DNA of 64,000 nucleotides, from assembly GCF_007992095.1 (NCBI RefSeq), contig NZ_BJZP01000001.1:62001-126000 (forward strand), in the 5' to 3' direction. Each line of letters begins with the position of its first letter. Within the stretch, counting starts at the first letter, position 1. The position numbers and the translations under genes are program-made. The notes below the pieces were generated by a model. The model ran no database searches. It had not been told where the DNA came from and worked only from the letters and a program-made list of their open reading frames with translations. Below are positions 36,374-46,144 of this stretch, piece by piece. The DNA is from Paenirhizobium naphthalenivorans. Its GTDB lineage: Bacteria > Pseudomonadota > Alphaproteobacteria > Rhizobiales > Rhizobiaceae.

Positions 36374-39007
36374 ATGACAAAAGAGCCGAAGGGCGGAGAC
36401 AACGAGGGTCCATTGGTGGATCGCGCGACACGTTCGGGAACGGCGTTACGCGTCATTTTGCTGGCCTTCGTGCTACTGGCCGCCTCCGTCGCCTTTGTTG
36501 TCTTCAAGAGCCAGCTCGACAACGAGATTGTGCTCGGCATCCTCGGGATACTGGCGATGATGGGGATATTTTTCATCGTCGCTGCGGCGATCGGCTTCGT
36601 GGCGGTGATGCCGCAAGCCCACCCCGATACGCTGGCGCGCGGTTTTCTCGCCAGTCAGCCGGACGGCATCCTGATTACAGACAAGGACGGCAGGGTCGTC
36701 TATGCGAACGCCGCCTACGGCCGCATGACCGGCGCCAGGAAGGCTACCGAGGTGCAGACGCTGGAGGCGCTGCTGTCACGCTATCGCGAATCGAGTGAGG
36801 CGCTTTACCGGCTGACCAATGGTTTGCGAGAGGAGCGGGAGGGCTATGAGGAGTTCCGGCTGCTGAAGCCGCTCGGCGTGCATACGGCGAGCGGCTCGGG
36901 CGCCCATTGGTACAGGCTCAAGGCCCGCCTGCTGACCGGCGAGCGCGCCGGGGGCAAGACGCTGCATGTCTGGCAGATCAGCGACATCACCTCCGAGCGC
37001 GACGATCAGGAGCGCTTCTTCAAGGAGTTGCAGCACGCCATCGACTATCTCGACCATGCGCCGGCTGGGTTCTTCTCGGCCGGTCGCAAGGGTGAAATCT
37101 ATTATATCAATGCCACGCTGGCCGAGTGGCTCGGCGTCGATCTGACCCAGTTCACGCCGGGCTCGATGATGATCGCCGATTTCGTCGCGGGCGAGGGTAT
37201 GGCGCTGATCGATTCCGTCCAGGCCGAGCCCGGCCAGTCGAAGACCGAAACGCTCGACCTCGATTTGAGGCGCGTCAACGGGCAGATCCTGCCGGTCAGG
37301 CTGGTGCATCGGGTCCGCTCCGCGCGCGACGGTGCTCCGGGCGAAAGCCGCTCGATTGTTCTCGCCCGCCAGGAGGGCGGCAGCGACCAGTCTGCTTCGG
37401 TCGCCTCGATGCGCTTTACCCGCTTCTTCAACAATACACCGATGGCGATCGCCTCGGTGGACGGCGAAGGACGGATCCTGCGTACCAATGCGCCGTTCGT
37501 GAAGCTGTTCTCGGACATCGTCAGCCGCGATGATGTCGATCAAGGCGGCAGGCTGGAAGCTGTAATTCACGAGAGCGAGCGTGAAAGCTTCCATCAGGCG
37601 CTTGCCGCGGCCAAGGATCGTCAGGTCGATATCGCCCCGATTGACAGCCGCCACCCGGTCGATGAGGCGCGCTATTTTCGGTTCTACGTCAATGCGGTGA
37701 TCGACCAGAGCGACGAGGCGCCGGAAGAGGCGGCAATCGTCTATGCGGTAGACGTGACGGATCAGAAGGCGCTCGAGGCGCAGATGGCGCAGACCCAGAA
37801 GATGAATGCCGTGGGCACGCTCGCCGGTGGTATCGCGCACGATTTCAACAACGTTCTGACCGCGATCCTGCTTTCGTCCGATCACCTGCTCTTGCAGGCA
37901 AGGCCCTCGGATTCGAGCTTTGCCGACCTCATGGAAATCAAGCGCAATGCCAATCGGGCGGCGGTGCTGGTTCGCCAGTTGCTGGCCTTTTCGCGCAAGC
38001 AGACAATGCGTCCAAGCGTGCTCAATTTGACGGATGTGATCGGTGATCTTCGGATGCTGGTCGACCGGCTGATTTCGGGTAGCAACGTCAAGCTGAAGGT
38101 TGAGTATGGCCGTGATCTGTGGGCCGTCAAAACTGACCTGTCGCAGTTCGAGCAGGTGTTGATCAATCTCTGCGTCAATGCTCGCGACGCCATGCCTGAA
38201 GGGGGCACGATCACCGTTACGACGCGCAATATTACGCCGGACGAAGCCACCGCCTACCATTACCGAGGTCTGCCGGCGGAAGAACTTGTGCTGGTGGAAG
38301 TGGCAGATACCGGGACCGGTATTGCGCCGGAGATCATGGACAAGATCTTCGAACCTTTCTTCACCACCAAGGACGTGGGCAAGGGAACGGGCCTCGGGCT
38401 GGCCATGGTCTACGGTATCGTCAAACAGTCCGGCGGCTATATCTATCCGGAATCCGAGGTCGGGCGGGGGACGACGTTCCGCATCTTCCTGCCACGCCAT
38501 ATTCCGGAAGTTGTCCAGGTGAGCGCCGGCGGGGTGCAGGCCGGGGTAACGCAAGGTGGCGATGGTGGGCGAGCCCGCTTGCCAGAGGCGGGGCCTGGCG
38601 GGTCTGCGGCCGAGCCGGCGGACCTGACTGGCAAGTCGGCCGTCGTTCTCTTGGTCGAGGATGAGGAAGCGGTTCGCCGTGGCGGAAAGCGAATGCTCGA
38701 AACGCGCGGCTATACCGTGCACGAGGCGGGTTCCGGCGTCGAGGCGCTCGACATAATGGACGAGCTTAACGGCAAGATCGACATCGTTGTCTCGGATGTA
38801 GTCATGCCGGAAATGGACGGTCCGACGCTGCTTACCGAGCTGCGCAAGAAGTATCCGGATCTCAAGTTCATCTTCGTTTCGGGTTATGCCGAGGATGCCT
38901 TCGCCCGCAATCTTCCCGCCGACGCGAAATTCGGCTTTCTGCCGAAGCCGTTTTCGCTCAAGCAGCTTGCCGTCGCGGTGCGCGAAATGCTCGATGGGTC
39001 AAATTGA
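36374..39007 (+). CDS. cckA: Cell-cycle hybrid histidine kinase CckA
   Basis: An 877-residue hybrid kinase that, with ChpT, controls phosphorylation of the cell-cycle master regulator CtrA. The ATG at 36374 has GAGG five bases upstream. Two membrane helices lie at about 25-44 and 53-77, then two or three PAS-like domains (first near 95-200), the dimerisation domain with H489 in [14 protein letters not shown], the ATPase domain ([46 protein letters not shown]) and a C-terminal receiver with D808 in [13 protein letters not shown]. All catalytic residues are present. It is probably essential. Confidence 0.95.
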   Translation: MTKEPKGGDNEGPLVDRATRSGTALRVILLAFVLLAASVAFVVFKSQLDNEIVLGILGILAMMGIFFIVAAAIGFVAVMPQAHPDTLARGFLASQPDGILITDKDGRVVYANAAYGRMTGARKATEVQTLEALLSRYRESSEALYRLTNGLREEREGYEEFRLLKPLGVHTASGSGAHWYRLKARLLTGERAGGKTLHVWQISDITSERDDQERFFKELQHAIDYLDHAPAGFFSAGRKGEIYYINATLAEWLGVDLTQFTPGSMMIADFVAGEGMALIDSVQAEPGQSKTETLDLDLRRVNGQILPVRLVHRVRSARDGAPGESRSIVLARQEGGSDQSASVASMRFTRFFNNTPMAIASVDGEGRILRTNAPFVKLFSDIVSRDDVDQGGRLEAVIHESERESFHQALAAAKDRQVDIAPIDSRHPVDEARYFRFYVNAVIDQSDEAPEEAAIVYAVDVTDQKALEAQMAQTQKMNAVGTLAGGIAHDFNNVLTAILLSSDHLLLQARPSDSSFADLMEIKRNANRAAVLVRQLLAFSRKQTMRPSVLNLTDVIGDLRMLVDRLISGSNVKLKVEYGRDLWAVKTDLSQFEQVLINLCVNARDAMPEGGTITVTTRNITPDEATAYHYRGLPAEELVLVEVADTGTGIAPEIMDKIFEPFFTTKDVGKGTGLGLAMVYGIVKQSGGYIYPESEVGRGTTFRIFLPRHIPEVVQVSAGGVQAGVTQGGDGGRARLPEAGPGGSAAEPADLTGKSAVVLLVEDEEAVRRGGKRMLETRGYTVHEAGSGVEALDIMDELNGKIDIVVSDVVMPEMDGPTLLTELRKKYPDLKFIFVSGYAEDAFARNLPADAKFGFLPKPFSLKQLAVAVREMLDGSN

Positions 39008-39134
39008 CATTTGCCATGAACGTTGGCCTACTCGCCATGCTGTCCCTCGATCTGCCGCAATGGCAGGCTGATGAATGAGCCGGTGGGGCGACTGACGTTT
39101 CCGCGCAGCAACGACGGCGGATAGGCGAGGGGCG

Positions 39135-39872
39135 ATGGACTGGGACAGTTTGTCGAGTAGCGGGGAGAAGGATATTCTCGTCGGCATCCATGCGGCGGAA
39201 AATCTCAGCGAGATCGGGGCGGTCATCACCCTTCTTCTGCGGCGCTTTGACTTCCGCTTTTTCAAGCTCTTCTCGTCGAGGGGGGGCGGTGACTCGTCCC
39301 TGCGCGGGCAGTTGCTGCTCTATAGCGTGCCGGAAGCCTTCCTGGACGATTTCGATGCCATTGGCGGACTTCCGCCCGCGCCACTCGGCATCATGGGGGC
39401 AGAGGAGCGGTTCGCCTATCAATGGCATGTCGACGTTCTTGCGGATGCTGCGCTCCATGATCCGGCGAAACGCCGGCTGATGGAGGTCTTGGCTGCGCAC
39501 GGCATGGAGCGTGGTGCCTATGCCGTGCTGCCGACGGTCGACGGTCGCAAGCATATCTTCGGCGTTTACGGTCGCGCCGAGTCGTTGTCGCCGGCGCAAA
39601 TGGACGAATTCAGCTTGCTGGCGATCCGCATGCTCGACCGCATGGAGGGGCTGGAGAAAAGCCGTGGCTGGCCGCAGAACGGCCTGTCTGGCCTAGAGTT
39701 CACATGCCTGGAACTCGCGGCGGAGGGTATGGATTCCTCCGCTATCGCCCGGCGGCTGTCGTTGTCGATTCGGACGGTTAACTATCTCACCTGTTCGCTT
39801 TGCCGCAAGCTCGGCACCGACCGCCTCGAACAGGCGCTGATCGAGGCGGTGAGGCTGGGCTATATCGACTGA
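39135..39872 (+). CDS. LuxR-type transcriptional regulator without adjacent synthase
   Basis: A 245-residue regulator. The C-terminal ~65 residues are a LuxR helix-turn-helix (LSGLEFTCLELAAEGMDSSA, then IARRLSLSIRTVNYLTCSL). The N-terminal ~170 residues look like a small-molecule-sensing domain of the autoinducer-binding type but lack an obvious W-x3-Y ... D-P signature in the usual place, so the ligand may not be an AHL. It lies 127 bases downstream of cckA on the same strand. A LuxR solo is the most cautious description. Confidence 0.82.
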   Translation: MDWDSLSSSGEKDILVGIHAAENLSEIGAVITLLLRRFDFRFFKLFSSRGGGDSSLRGQLLLYSVPEAFLDDFDAIGGLPPAPLGIMGAEERFAYQWHVDVLADAALHDPAKRRLMEVLAAHGMERGAYAVLPTVDGRKHIFGVYGRAESLSPAQMDEFSLLAIRMLDRMEGLEKSRGWPQNGLSGLEFTCLELAAEGMDSSAIARRLSLSIRTVNYLTCSLCRKLGTDRLEQALIEAVRLGYID

Positions 39873-39896
39873 CGCGAGTCGGGCGCCTTTAAGGCA

Positions 39897-40823
39897 TCAG
39901 GCGTTCATCGCCACAGCAATCTCGGCGGCGAGACGGGCGTTGTTCTCGACGAGCGCGATATTGGTTTTCAGGCTGCGTCCACCGGTCATGTGGAAGATCG
40001 TGTCGAGCAGGAAGGGCGTGACCGCCTTGCCGGTGATCTCCTCGCGTTCGGCGCTGGCGAGGGCGCGGCCAATGTAGATCTCCATTTCTTCGCGCGCGAT
40101 CTCGTCCTCGAGCGGCACGGGATTGGCAATCAGCATGCCCCCATCGATGCCAAGCTGCTCGCGCATGCGCTGGAAATTGGCGATGGCTGCCGGGCTTGGC
40201 AAGGTGAGAGGGCTCTTCAGGCCGGATATGCGCGACCAGAAGGCGGGAAATTCCTCACTGTCGTAGGTAACGACCGGGACGCCGCGCGTCTCCAGCATTT
40301 CGAGTGTTTTCGGAATGTCGAGGATTGCCTTGGGGCCGGCCGAAACCACGATGACCGCCGTGCGCGCCAGTTCCTCGATGTCGGCGGAAATGTCGAAGCT
40401 CTCCTCGGCGCCGCGATGCACGCCGCCGATGCCACCGGTGGCGAAAACGGAAATACCGGCGCGGGCGGCGGCGATCATGGTTGCGGCGACCGTTGTGGCC
40501 CCGCTGCGGCGCTCAGCAAGCGCGAAGGCGATGTCGGCGCGCGACAGTTTCATTACGTCCTTCATCTGCGCCAGCGCCGCGATCTGCTCCGGCTCAAGAC
40601 CGATGTGCAGCACACCTTCGATCACCGCGATGGTGGCCGGAACCGCACCTTCTAGGCGCACGATTTGCTCGACGCTGCGGGCCATTTCAAGATTGCCGGG
40701 GAAGGGCATGCCATGGGTGATGATTGTCGATTCCAGGGCAACCAGGGGAGCGCCACGGGCCTTGGCGGCGGTGACCTCGCTGGAATAGACGATCGGCAGG
40801 AGGGGCGAAATGGATTTGCTCAT
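39897..40823 (-). CDS. psuG: Pseudouridine-5-phosphate glycosidase
   Basis: A 308-residue enzyme that cleaves pseudouridine 5-phosphate to uracil and ribose 5-phosphate. Family blocks: ALESTIITHGMPFPGNLEMA near residues 27-46, PATIAVIEGVLHIG, SGATTVAATMIAA, VFATGGIGGVHRGAEE and SAGPKAILDIPKTLE. The ATG at 40823 is the family start. It follows psuK by 28 bases, and the two form a pseudouridine-salvage operon. Confidence 0.95.
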   Translation of the reverse strand: MSKSISPLLPIVYSSEVTAAKARGAPLVALESTIITHGMPFPGNLEMARSVEQIVRLEGAVPATIAVIEGVLHIGLEPEQIAALAQMKDVMKLSRADIAFALAERRSGATTVAATMIAAARAGISVFATGGIGGVHRGAEESFDISADIEELARTAVIVVSAGPKAILDIPKTLEMLETRGVPVVTYDSEEFPAFWSRISGLKSPLTLPSPAAIANFQRMREQLGIDGGMLIANPVPLEDEIAREEMEIYIGRALASAEREEITGKAVTPFLLDTIFHMTGGRSLKTNIALVENNARLAAEIAVAMNA

Positions 40824-40851
40824 CGTTGGGTCCGGGACTTTCGTGCGGTTG

Positions 40852-41796
40852 TCATGACAAGATAGCGGGCGTCGGCACAAGGGCCAGCCCCGACTTTAGG
40901 CGATCGGTCGAAAGGTCTTGCGACACGGCGTGCGGCGAGGTGAGGGTGATTGCCGCGCAGGCCGTGCCATAGCGCACGGCTTCAGCGAGAGGCTCGCCGC
41001 CGATGCGGGCTGAAAGGAAGCCCGCGGCAAAGGCGTCGCCCGCGCCGGTCACATCGGCGATGGTGTCAAGGCGGGGGGGCACCAACAACACGGTGCCGGT
41101 CTCATCGAAGGCGACCGTCGGTCCGGCCCCCGTGGTGACTGTCCCGGCCCGGAGGCCGGCCTGTCGCAGCAGGGCAGGCCAGTCGGCCGGGGTTTCAGCT
41201 TGGGTGCCGCTGAGCACCAACGCCTCGGCCGCATTCATGAAAACATGGTCAAGCAGAGGAAGTGCGGCCTTGAGCCGAACCACCTTGGCCGGGGAAATGG
41301 CGATCGCCGCGACCGGCTTGCCGAGCCGATTTGCATCGGCCGCCAGCTGTGCGATCGTCTCGGCCGGCAGGTTCGCATCGCACAGCACATGGTTCGCCGC
41401 GGTGAGGCTCTCCCTCAGCAAGCGACTCTTCAGGCGGCGCGGGGTGAACAGCTCGTAGAGCGCCATGTCGGCAAGCGCGACGATCAGGTTGCCGTCGTTT
41501 TCCAGAATGGCGGTATAGCTCGGTGTGGCGCGGTCGAGAAAAACGACCGGGCAGTCCTCAATACCGGCTTGCTCGGCCGCTTTCGCCACCCGCTCGCCAT
41601 GAATGTCCCCACCTCTCGGCGCGACCATCCGCACGGTACGACCAAGCCTGGTGAGGTTGCGGGCGGCGTTGAAGGCGCCGCCGCCTGCCTCCTCCAGCCA
41701 TGTGCCCGGATTGCTGGCGCCAAGGCGCGTCGCCCCGTCCAGTCGGCCACGACGGTCGATATGGGCTCCGCCGATCACCAGCAGGTCGAGGGTCAC
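40852..41796 (-). CDS. psuK: PfkB-family kinase, likely pseudouridine kinase
   Basis: A 314-residue ribokinase-family enzyme starting at GTG 41796 with AGGAG upstream. It opens [19 protein letters not shown] and carries the PfkB signatures [11 protein letters not shown] near residue 39 and [13 protein letters not shown] near 245, including the catalytic Asp. The neighbouring psuG gene makes pseudouridine the likely substrate, phosphorylated at the 5 position to feed the glycosidase. On sequence alone another nucleoside or sugar kinase would be possible. Confidence 0.9.
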   Translation of the reverse strand: MTLDLLVIGGAHIDRRGRLDGATRLGASNPGTWLEEAGGGAFNAARNLTRLGRTVRMVAPRGGDIHGERVAKAAEQAGIEDCPVVFLDRATPSYTAILENDGNLIVALADMALYELFTPRRLKSRLLRESLTAANHVLCDANLPAETIAQLAADANRLGKPVAAIAISPAKVVRLKAALPLLDHVFMNAAEALVLSGTQAETPADWPALLRQAGLRAGTVTTGAGPTVAFDETGTVLLVPPRLDTIADVTGAGDAFAAGFLSARIGGEPLAEAVRYGTACAAITLTSPHAVSQDLSTDRLKSGLALVPTPAILS

Positions 41797-41953
41797 AGGA
41801 GCGCTCCTTTGTCCGCAAGCTTACACGAATCGACCTCGGAAAAATGACCGCGGCCGCGTTTGATGGAGCGCGCAGCCAACAGTTCGGAAAAAAACTGGAC
41901 AAAAGCGGAACATATGCGGAAAAAAGCCGTAAATACAGATATTTGGATGGGGG

Positions 41954-41979
41954 TTGTCAAAATGGAACAAAACATGTAC
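41954..41979 (+). promoter_or_regulatory. LexA/SOS operator of recA
   Basis: GAACAAAACATGTAC (41965-41979) is an exact match to GAAC-N7-GTAC, the operator defined experimentally for rhizobial recA. The overlapping TTG-N11-CAA pattern (41954-41970) proposed earlier for the same genes is also present. The site is 60 bases upstream of the recA start codon. Confidence 0.85.
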
Positions 41980-42038
41980 ATATTCGCCATCGGCGGCTTC
42001 ATTGCCTATGCGGCTTCAATAACCTAAAGGTGGGACAG

Positions 42039-43124
42039 ATGGCACAAAATTCTTTGCGGCTCGTAGAGGACAAATCGGTGGATAAAAGCAAGGCATTGGA
42101 AGCGGCGCTCTCGCAGATCGAACGGTCGTTCGGCAAGGGCTCGATCATGAAGCTCGGGGCAAACGAGAGTGTGGTCGAAATCGAGACGGTCTCGACGGGT
42201 TCGCTCAGCCTCGACATCGCGCTTGGCATTGGCGGTCTGCCCAAGGGACGTATCGTTGAAATTTACGGCCCGGAAAGCTCGGGCAAGACAACGCTGGCGC
42301 TGCAGACTATCGCAGAGGCACAGAAAAAGGGCGGTATCTGCGCTTTTGTCGACGCCGAACACGCGCTTGATCCGGTCTATGCCCGCAAGCTCGGTGTTGA
42401 CCTGCAGAACCTGCTGATCTCCCAGCCGGATACCGGCGAGCAGGCACTTGAGATTACCGATACTCTGGTGCGTTCTGGTGCCGTCGACGTTCTGGTCGTC
42501 GATTCGGTTGCCGCACTTACACCGCGCGCCGAAATCGAAGGCGAGATGGGCGACAGCCTGCCGGGTCTCCAGGCCCGTCTGATGAGCCAAGCGTTGCGCA
42601 AGCTGACGGCGTCGATCTCCAAGTCGCACACCATGGTGATCTTCATCAACCAGATCCGCATGAAGATCGGCGTTATGTTCGGTTCGCCGGAAACCACGAC
42701 CGGCGGCAATGCGCTGAAGTTCTACGCTTCGGTCCGTCTCGACATTCGCCGCATCGGCGCAGTCAAGGATCGGGAAGAGGTCGTTGGCAACCAGACCCGC
42801 GTAAAGGTCGTGAAGAACAAGATGGCGCCGCCCTTCAAGCAGGTCGAGTTCGACATCATGTATGGTGAGGGTGTGTCGAAGACCGGTGAGTTGGTCGACC
42901 TGGGGGTCAAGGCGGGTATTGTCGAGAAGGCGGGAGCCTGGTTCTCTTACAACAGCCAGCGTCTCGGCCAGGGGCGCGAGAATGCCAAGACGTTCCTGCG
43001 CGACAACCCGGAATTGGCCCAGGAAATCGAACTGGCGCTCAGGCAGAATGCCGGACTGATCGCCGAGCGATTCCTGCAAAACGGCGGGCCCGACAGTGAA
43101 GATTCGGGCAGCGGTGACGAATAG
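42039..43124 (+). CDS. recA: Recombinase RecA
   Basis: The 361-residue strand-exchange ATPase of homologous recombination and SOS induction. The ATG at 42039 (AAGG eight bases upstream) gives the usual rhizobial N-terminus [20 protein letters not shown]; the frame is open 339 bases further upstream but passes through the promoter and operator. Walker A is GPESSGKT (77-84), Walker [11 protein letters not shown], loop L2 near [20 protein letters not shown], and the acidic tail is [12 protein letters not shown]. It has its own SOS operator and terminator. Confidence 0.98.
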   Translation: MAQNSLRLVEDKSVDKSKALEAALSQIERSFGKGSIMKLGANESVVEIETVSTGSLSLDIALGIGGLPKGRIVEIYGPESSGKTTLALQTIAEAQKKGGICAFVDAEHALDPVYARKLGVDLQNLLISQPDTGEQALEITDTLVRSGAVDVLVVDSVAALTPRAEIEGEMGDSLPGLQARLMSQALRKLTASISKSHTMVIFINQIRMKIGVMFGSPETTTGGNALKFYASVRLDIRRIGAVKDREEVVGNQTRVKVVKNKMAPPFKQVEFDIMYGEGVSKTGELVDLGVKAGIVEKAGAWFSYNSQRLGQGRENAKTFLRDNPELAQEIELALRQNAGLIAERFLQNGGPDSEDSGSGDE

Positions 43125-43157
43125 GGCATCGTCCCCTTCATCTTTTCCTGCGATCGG

Positions 43158-43191
43158 CCGGCCACATATCGAAAGAGGTGTGGCTGGTTTT
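43158..43191 (+). terminator. Intrinsic terminator after recA
   Basis: CCGGCCACA pairs with TGTGGCTGG (one G-U pair) around a 12-base loop and is followed by TTTT, 34 bases after the recA stop. Confidence 0.75.
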
Positions 43192-43283
43192 GCGTTGTGC
43201 GGCTGGACAGGGGGAATGCCGGGCGATAAAAGCCATTGATTTTCGCGGACTGGCCGGTTTCCGGCCTGAATGAAGGGCATGAC

Positions 43284-45944
43284 ATGAGCGGCGTGAACGA
43301 CATCCGGTCGACTTTTCTCGATTATTACAAGGCGAACGGCCATGAGGTCGTGTCATCGAGCCCGCTCGTGCCTCGCAACGACCCGACGCTGATGTTCACC
43401 AATGCCGGCATGGTGCAGTTCAAGAACGTCTTCACCGGGCTCGAGCAGCGTCCCTATACGACGGCAGCGACCGCGCAGAAATGCGTGCGCGCCGGCGGTA
43501 AGCACAACGACCTCGACAATGTCGGCTATACCGCGCGTCACCACACCTTCTTCGAAATGCTCGGTAATTTCTCCTTCGGCGACTATTTCAAGGAACGGGC
43601 GATCGAACTCGCCTGGAATCTGATCACCAAGGAATTCGGTCTTGATCGCAAGCGCTTGCTGGTGACCGTCTACCATACCGACGATGAGGCTTATGACCTG
43701 TGGAGGAAGATCGCGGGCCTCACCGACGATCGCATCATCCGCATTCCGACCAGCGACAATTTCTGGGCCATGGGCGATACCGGTCCGTGCGGTCCGTGCT
43801 CGGAAATCTTCTACGATCACGGCGACCATATCTGGGGCGGCCCTCCCGGTTCGCCGGAGGAGGATGGCGACCGATTCATCGAGATCTGGAATCTCGTCTT
43901 CATGCAGTACGAGCAGTTGACCAAGGAGGAGCGAGTCGATCTGCCGCGTCCGTCGATCGACACCGGCATGGGGCTTGAGCGGGTCGCGGCCGTGTTGCAG
44001 GGTCATCATGACAATTACGACATCGACCTGTTCCGCGCTCTGATCGAGGCTTCGGTCGATCTGACCGGGGTGCCTGCCGAAGGCGAGCGACGCGCAAGCC
44101 ATCGCGTCATAGCAGACCACCTGCGCTCCTCGGCCTTCCTGATCGCCGATGGCGTGCTGCCCTCGAACGAAGGTCGCGGTTATGTGCTTCGTCGCATCAT
44201 GCGCCGCGCCATGCGCCATGCGGAATTGCTCGGCGCGCGCGAGCCAGTCATCTACAAGCTGCTGCCGGTGTTGGTACAGCAGATGGGCCGCGCCTATCCG
44301 GAACTGGTGCGCGCAGAGGCGCTGATCGCCGAAACGCTGAAGCTCGAGGAAACGCGTTTCCGCAAGACCTTGGAGCGCGGCCTTTCGCTGCTGTCCGATG
44401 CCACCACTGAGCTTGGCAAGGGCGACACACTGGACGGAGAGACCGTGTTCAAGCTCTATGACACCTATGGTTTCCCGCTCGACCTGACGCAGGACGCACT
44501 ACGCGCCCGCGGCATCGGCGTCGACATTACCGGATTCAACGACGCCATGCAGCGGCAAAAGACTGAGGCGCGGGCCCATTGGGCCGGTTCGGGAGACAAG
44601 GCGACCGAGACCATCTGGTTTGAGCTTAAGGAAAAGCACGGCGCAACCGAATTCCTCGGTTACTCCTCTGAAACGGCGGAAGGTCAGGTCCAGGCGATCG
44701 TGCGGGACGGCGTGGCGGTTGAGAGCGCGTCTGCGGGCGAGAGCGTGCAGATCGTCGTCAACCAGACACCGTTCTACGCCGAATCGGGCGGTCAGATGGG
44801 CGATGCGGGGATAATCGCCGGTGATGGTGCGCGCGTGGTGGTCAGCGATGTGCAGAAGAAGGGCGAGGGACTTTTCGTCCACATTGCAGCGGTTACCGAT
44901 GGCACGATCAAAGTCGGCGATGCTGTTGCCCTGACGGTTGATCATGCCCGTCGTTCCAGGCTGCGCGCCAACCATTCGGCCACCCATCTCATCCATGAGG
45001 CGCTACGCGAGGTGCTTGGTACCCATGTGGCGCAGAAAGGTTCTCTGGTCGCTCCGGAGCGGCTGCGTTTCGATGTGTCGCATCCCAAGCCGATGTCGGC
45101 TGAGGAACTCAAGGTCGTCGAGGACATGGCCAATGACATCATCGTGCAGAACGCCCCGGTCACGACGCGCCTGATGAGCGTCGACGATGCCATTGCCGAG
45201 GGGGCGATGGCGCTGTTCGGCGAAAAATACGGTGACGAGGTACGTGTCGTGTCGATGGGCACGGCCATTCATGGGCCAAAGTCCGGCAAGCCCTATTCGG
45301 TGGAGCTTTGCGGCGGTACCCATGTTGGCGCGACCGGTGATATCGGTCTGGTGCGAATTCTTGGCGAGAGCGCGGTCGGCGCCGGCGTCAGGCGCATAGA
45401 AGCGCTGACGGGCGAGTCGGCGCGCGCCTATCTGGCTGATCAGGACGAGCGGGTGAAGCAGCTCGCCGCGACGCTCAAGGTTCAGCCGGCCGATGTGCTG
45501 CCCCGCGTCGAGGCGCTGATTGACGAACGGCGCAAGCTTGAGCGCGAATTGGCCGATGCCAAGCGCAAGCTTGCCATGGGCGGCGGCCAGGCCGCTGCGG
45601 AAGAGGCTGTCCGCGAGGTAAACGGCATCCGCTTCATCGGCAAGGTATTGAACGGTGTGGATCCCAAGGATCTCAAGGGGCTGGCGGACGACGGCAAAGC
45701 ATCACTCGGCTCCGGCGTTGTCGCGCTGATCGGCGTGTCCGAGGACGGTAAGGCAAGTGCAGTCGTCGCTGTGACCGCCGATTTGGTGGGCAAGGTGAGC
45801 GCGGTCGACCTGGTGCGGATCGCCTCGTCGGCGCTCGGTGGCAAGGGCGGTGGCGGCCGTCCGGACATGGCGCAGGCGGGTGGACCGGACGGTGACAAGG
45901 CGGAGGCTGCCGTCGAAGCCGTCGCTGCGGCCTTGGCGGCCTGA
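43284..45944 (+). CDS. alaS: Alanyl-tRNA synthetase
   Basis: An 886-residue class II synthetase that charges tRNA-Ala and edits mischarged Ser and Gly. The ATG at 43284 has AAGGG upstream. The N-terminal catalytic core includes [14 protein letters not shown]-type sequence (here [15 protein letters not shown]), [20 protein letters not shown] and [11 protein letters not shown]. The editing site zinc ligands are in [13 protein letters not shown] and [13 protein letters not shown]. The C-terminal DHHA1-like domain ends in a Gly-rich [16 protein letters not shown] segment, as is normal. Confidence 0.98.
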   Translation: MSGVNDIRSTFLDYYKANGHEVVSSSPLVPRNDPTLMFTNAGMVQFKNVFTGLEQRPYTTAATAQKCVRAGGKHNDLDNVGYTARHHTFFEMLGNFSFGDYFKERAIELAWNLITKEFGLDRKRLLVTVYHTDDEAYDLWRKIAGLTDDRIIRIPTSDNFWAMGDTGPCGPCSEIFYDHGDHIWGGPPGSPEEDGDRFIEIWNLVFMQYEQLTKEERVDLPRPSIDTGMGLERVAAVLQGHHDNYDIDLFRALIEASVDLTGVPAEGERRASHRVIADHLRSSAFLIADGVLPSNEGRGYVLRRIMRRAMRHAELLGAREPVIYKLLPVLVQQMGRAYPELVRAEALIAETLKLEETRFRKTLERGLSLLSDATTELGKGDTLDGETVFKLYDTYGFPLDLTQDALRARGIGVDITGFNDAMQRQKTEARAHWAGSGDKATETIWFELKEKHGATEFLGYSSETAEGQVQAIVRDGVAVESASAGESVQIVVNQTPFYAESGGQMGDAGIIAGDGARVVVSDVQKKGEGLFVHIAAVTDGTIKVGDAVALTVDHARRSRLRANHSATHLIHEALREVLGTHVAQKGSLVAPERLRFDVSHPKPMSAEELKVVEDMANDIIVQNAPVTTRLMSVDDAIAEGAMALFGEKYGDEVRVVSMGTAIHGPKSGKPYSVELCGGTHVGATGDIGLVRILGESAVGAGVRRIEALTGESARAYLADQDERVKQLAATLKVQPADVLPRVEALIDERRKLERELADAKRKLAMGGGQAAAEEAVREVNGIRFIGKVLNGVDPKDLKGLADDGKASLGSGVVALIGVSEDGKASAVVAVTADLVGKVSAVDLVRIASSALGGKGGGGRPDMAQAGGPDGDKAEAAVEAVAAALAA

Positions 45945-46019
45945 CGACCTTCAACTCCCCCAGTCGCTCTGTTCGCCGGGCGGCTTGGGGACGTTTCACG
46001 TCATGCTTGCATGTTTAAG

Positions 46020-46047
46020 ACGGGCGCGGGCTTTAAACCGCGCCCGT
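46020..46047 (+). terminator. Hairpin after alaS
   Basis: ACGGGCGCGG pairs perfectly with CCGCGCCCGT around GCTTTAAA, 75 bases after the alaS stop. A weak T-containing stretch (TCGGCATTCTT) follows. It lies between convergent genes. Confidence 0.65.
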
Positions 46048-46144
46048 TCGGCATTCTTGGGCGCCCGCGTCGGCCTGTGTTTCACCGAGCGAATTGAGCC
46101 GCCTTTTGCCTGTGCGTTTCCGTGTGGATGCCTTGATGTCGCAC

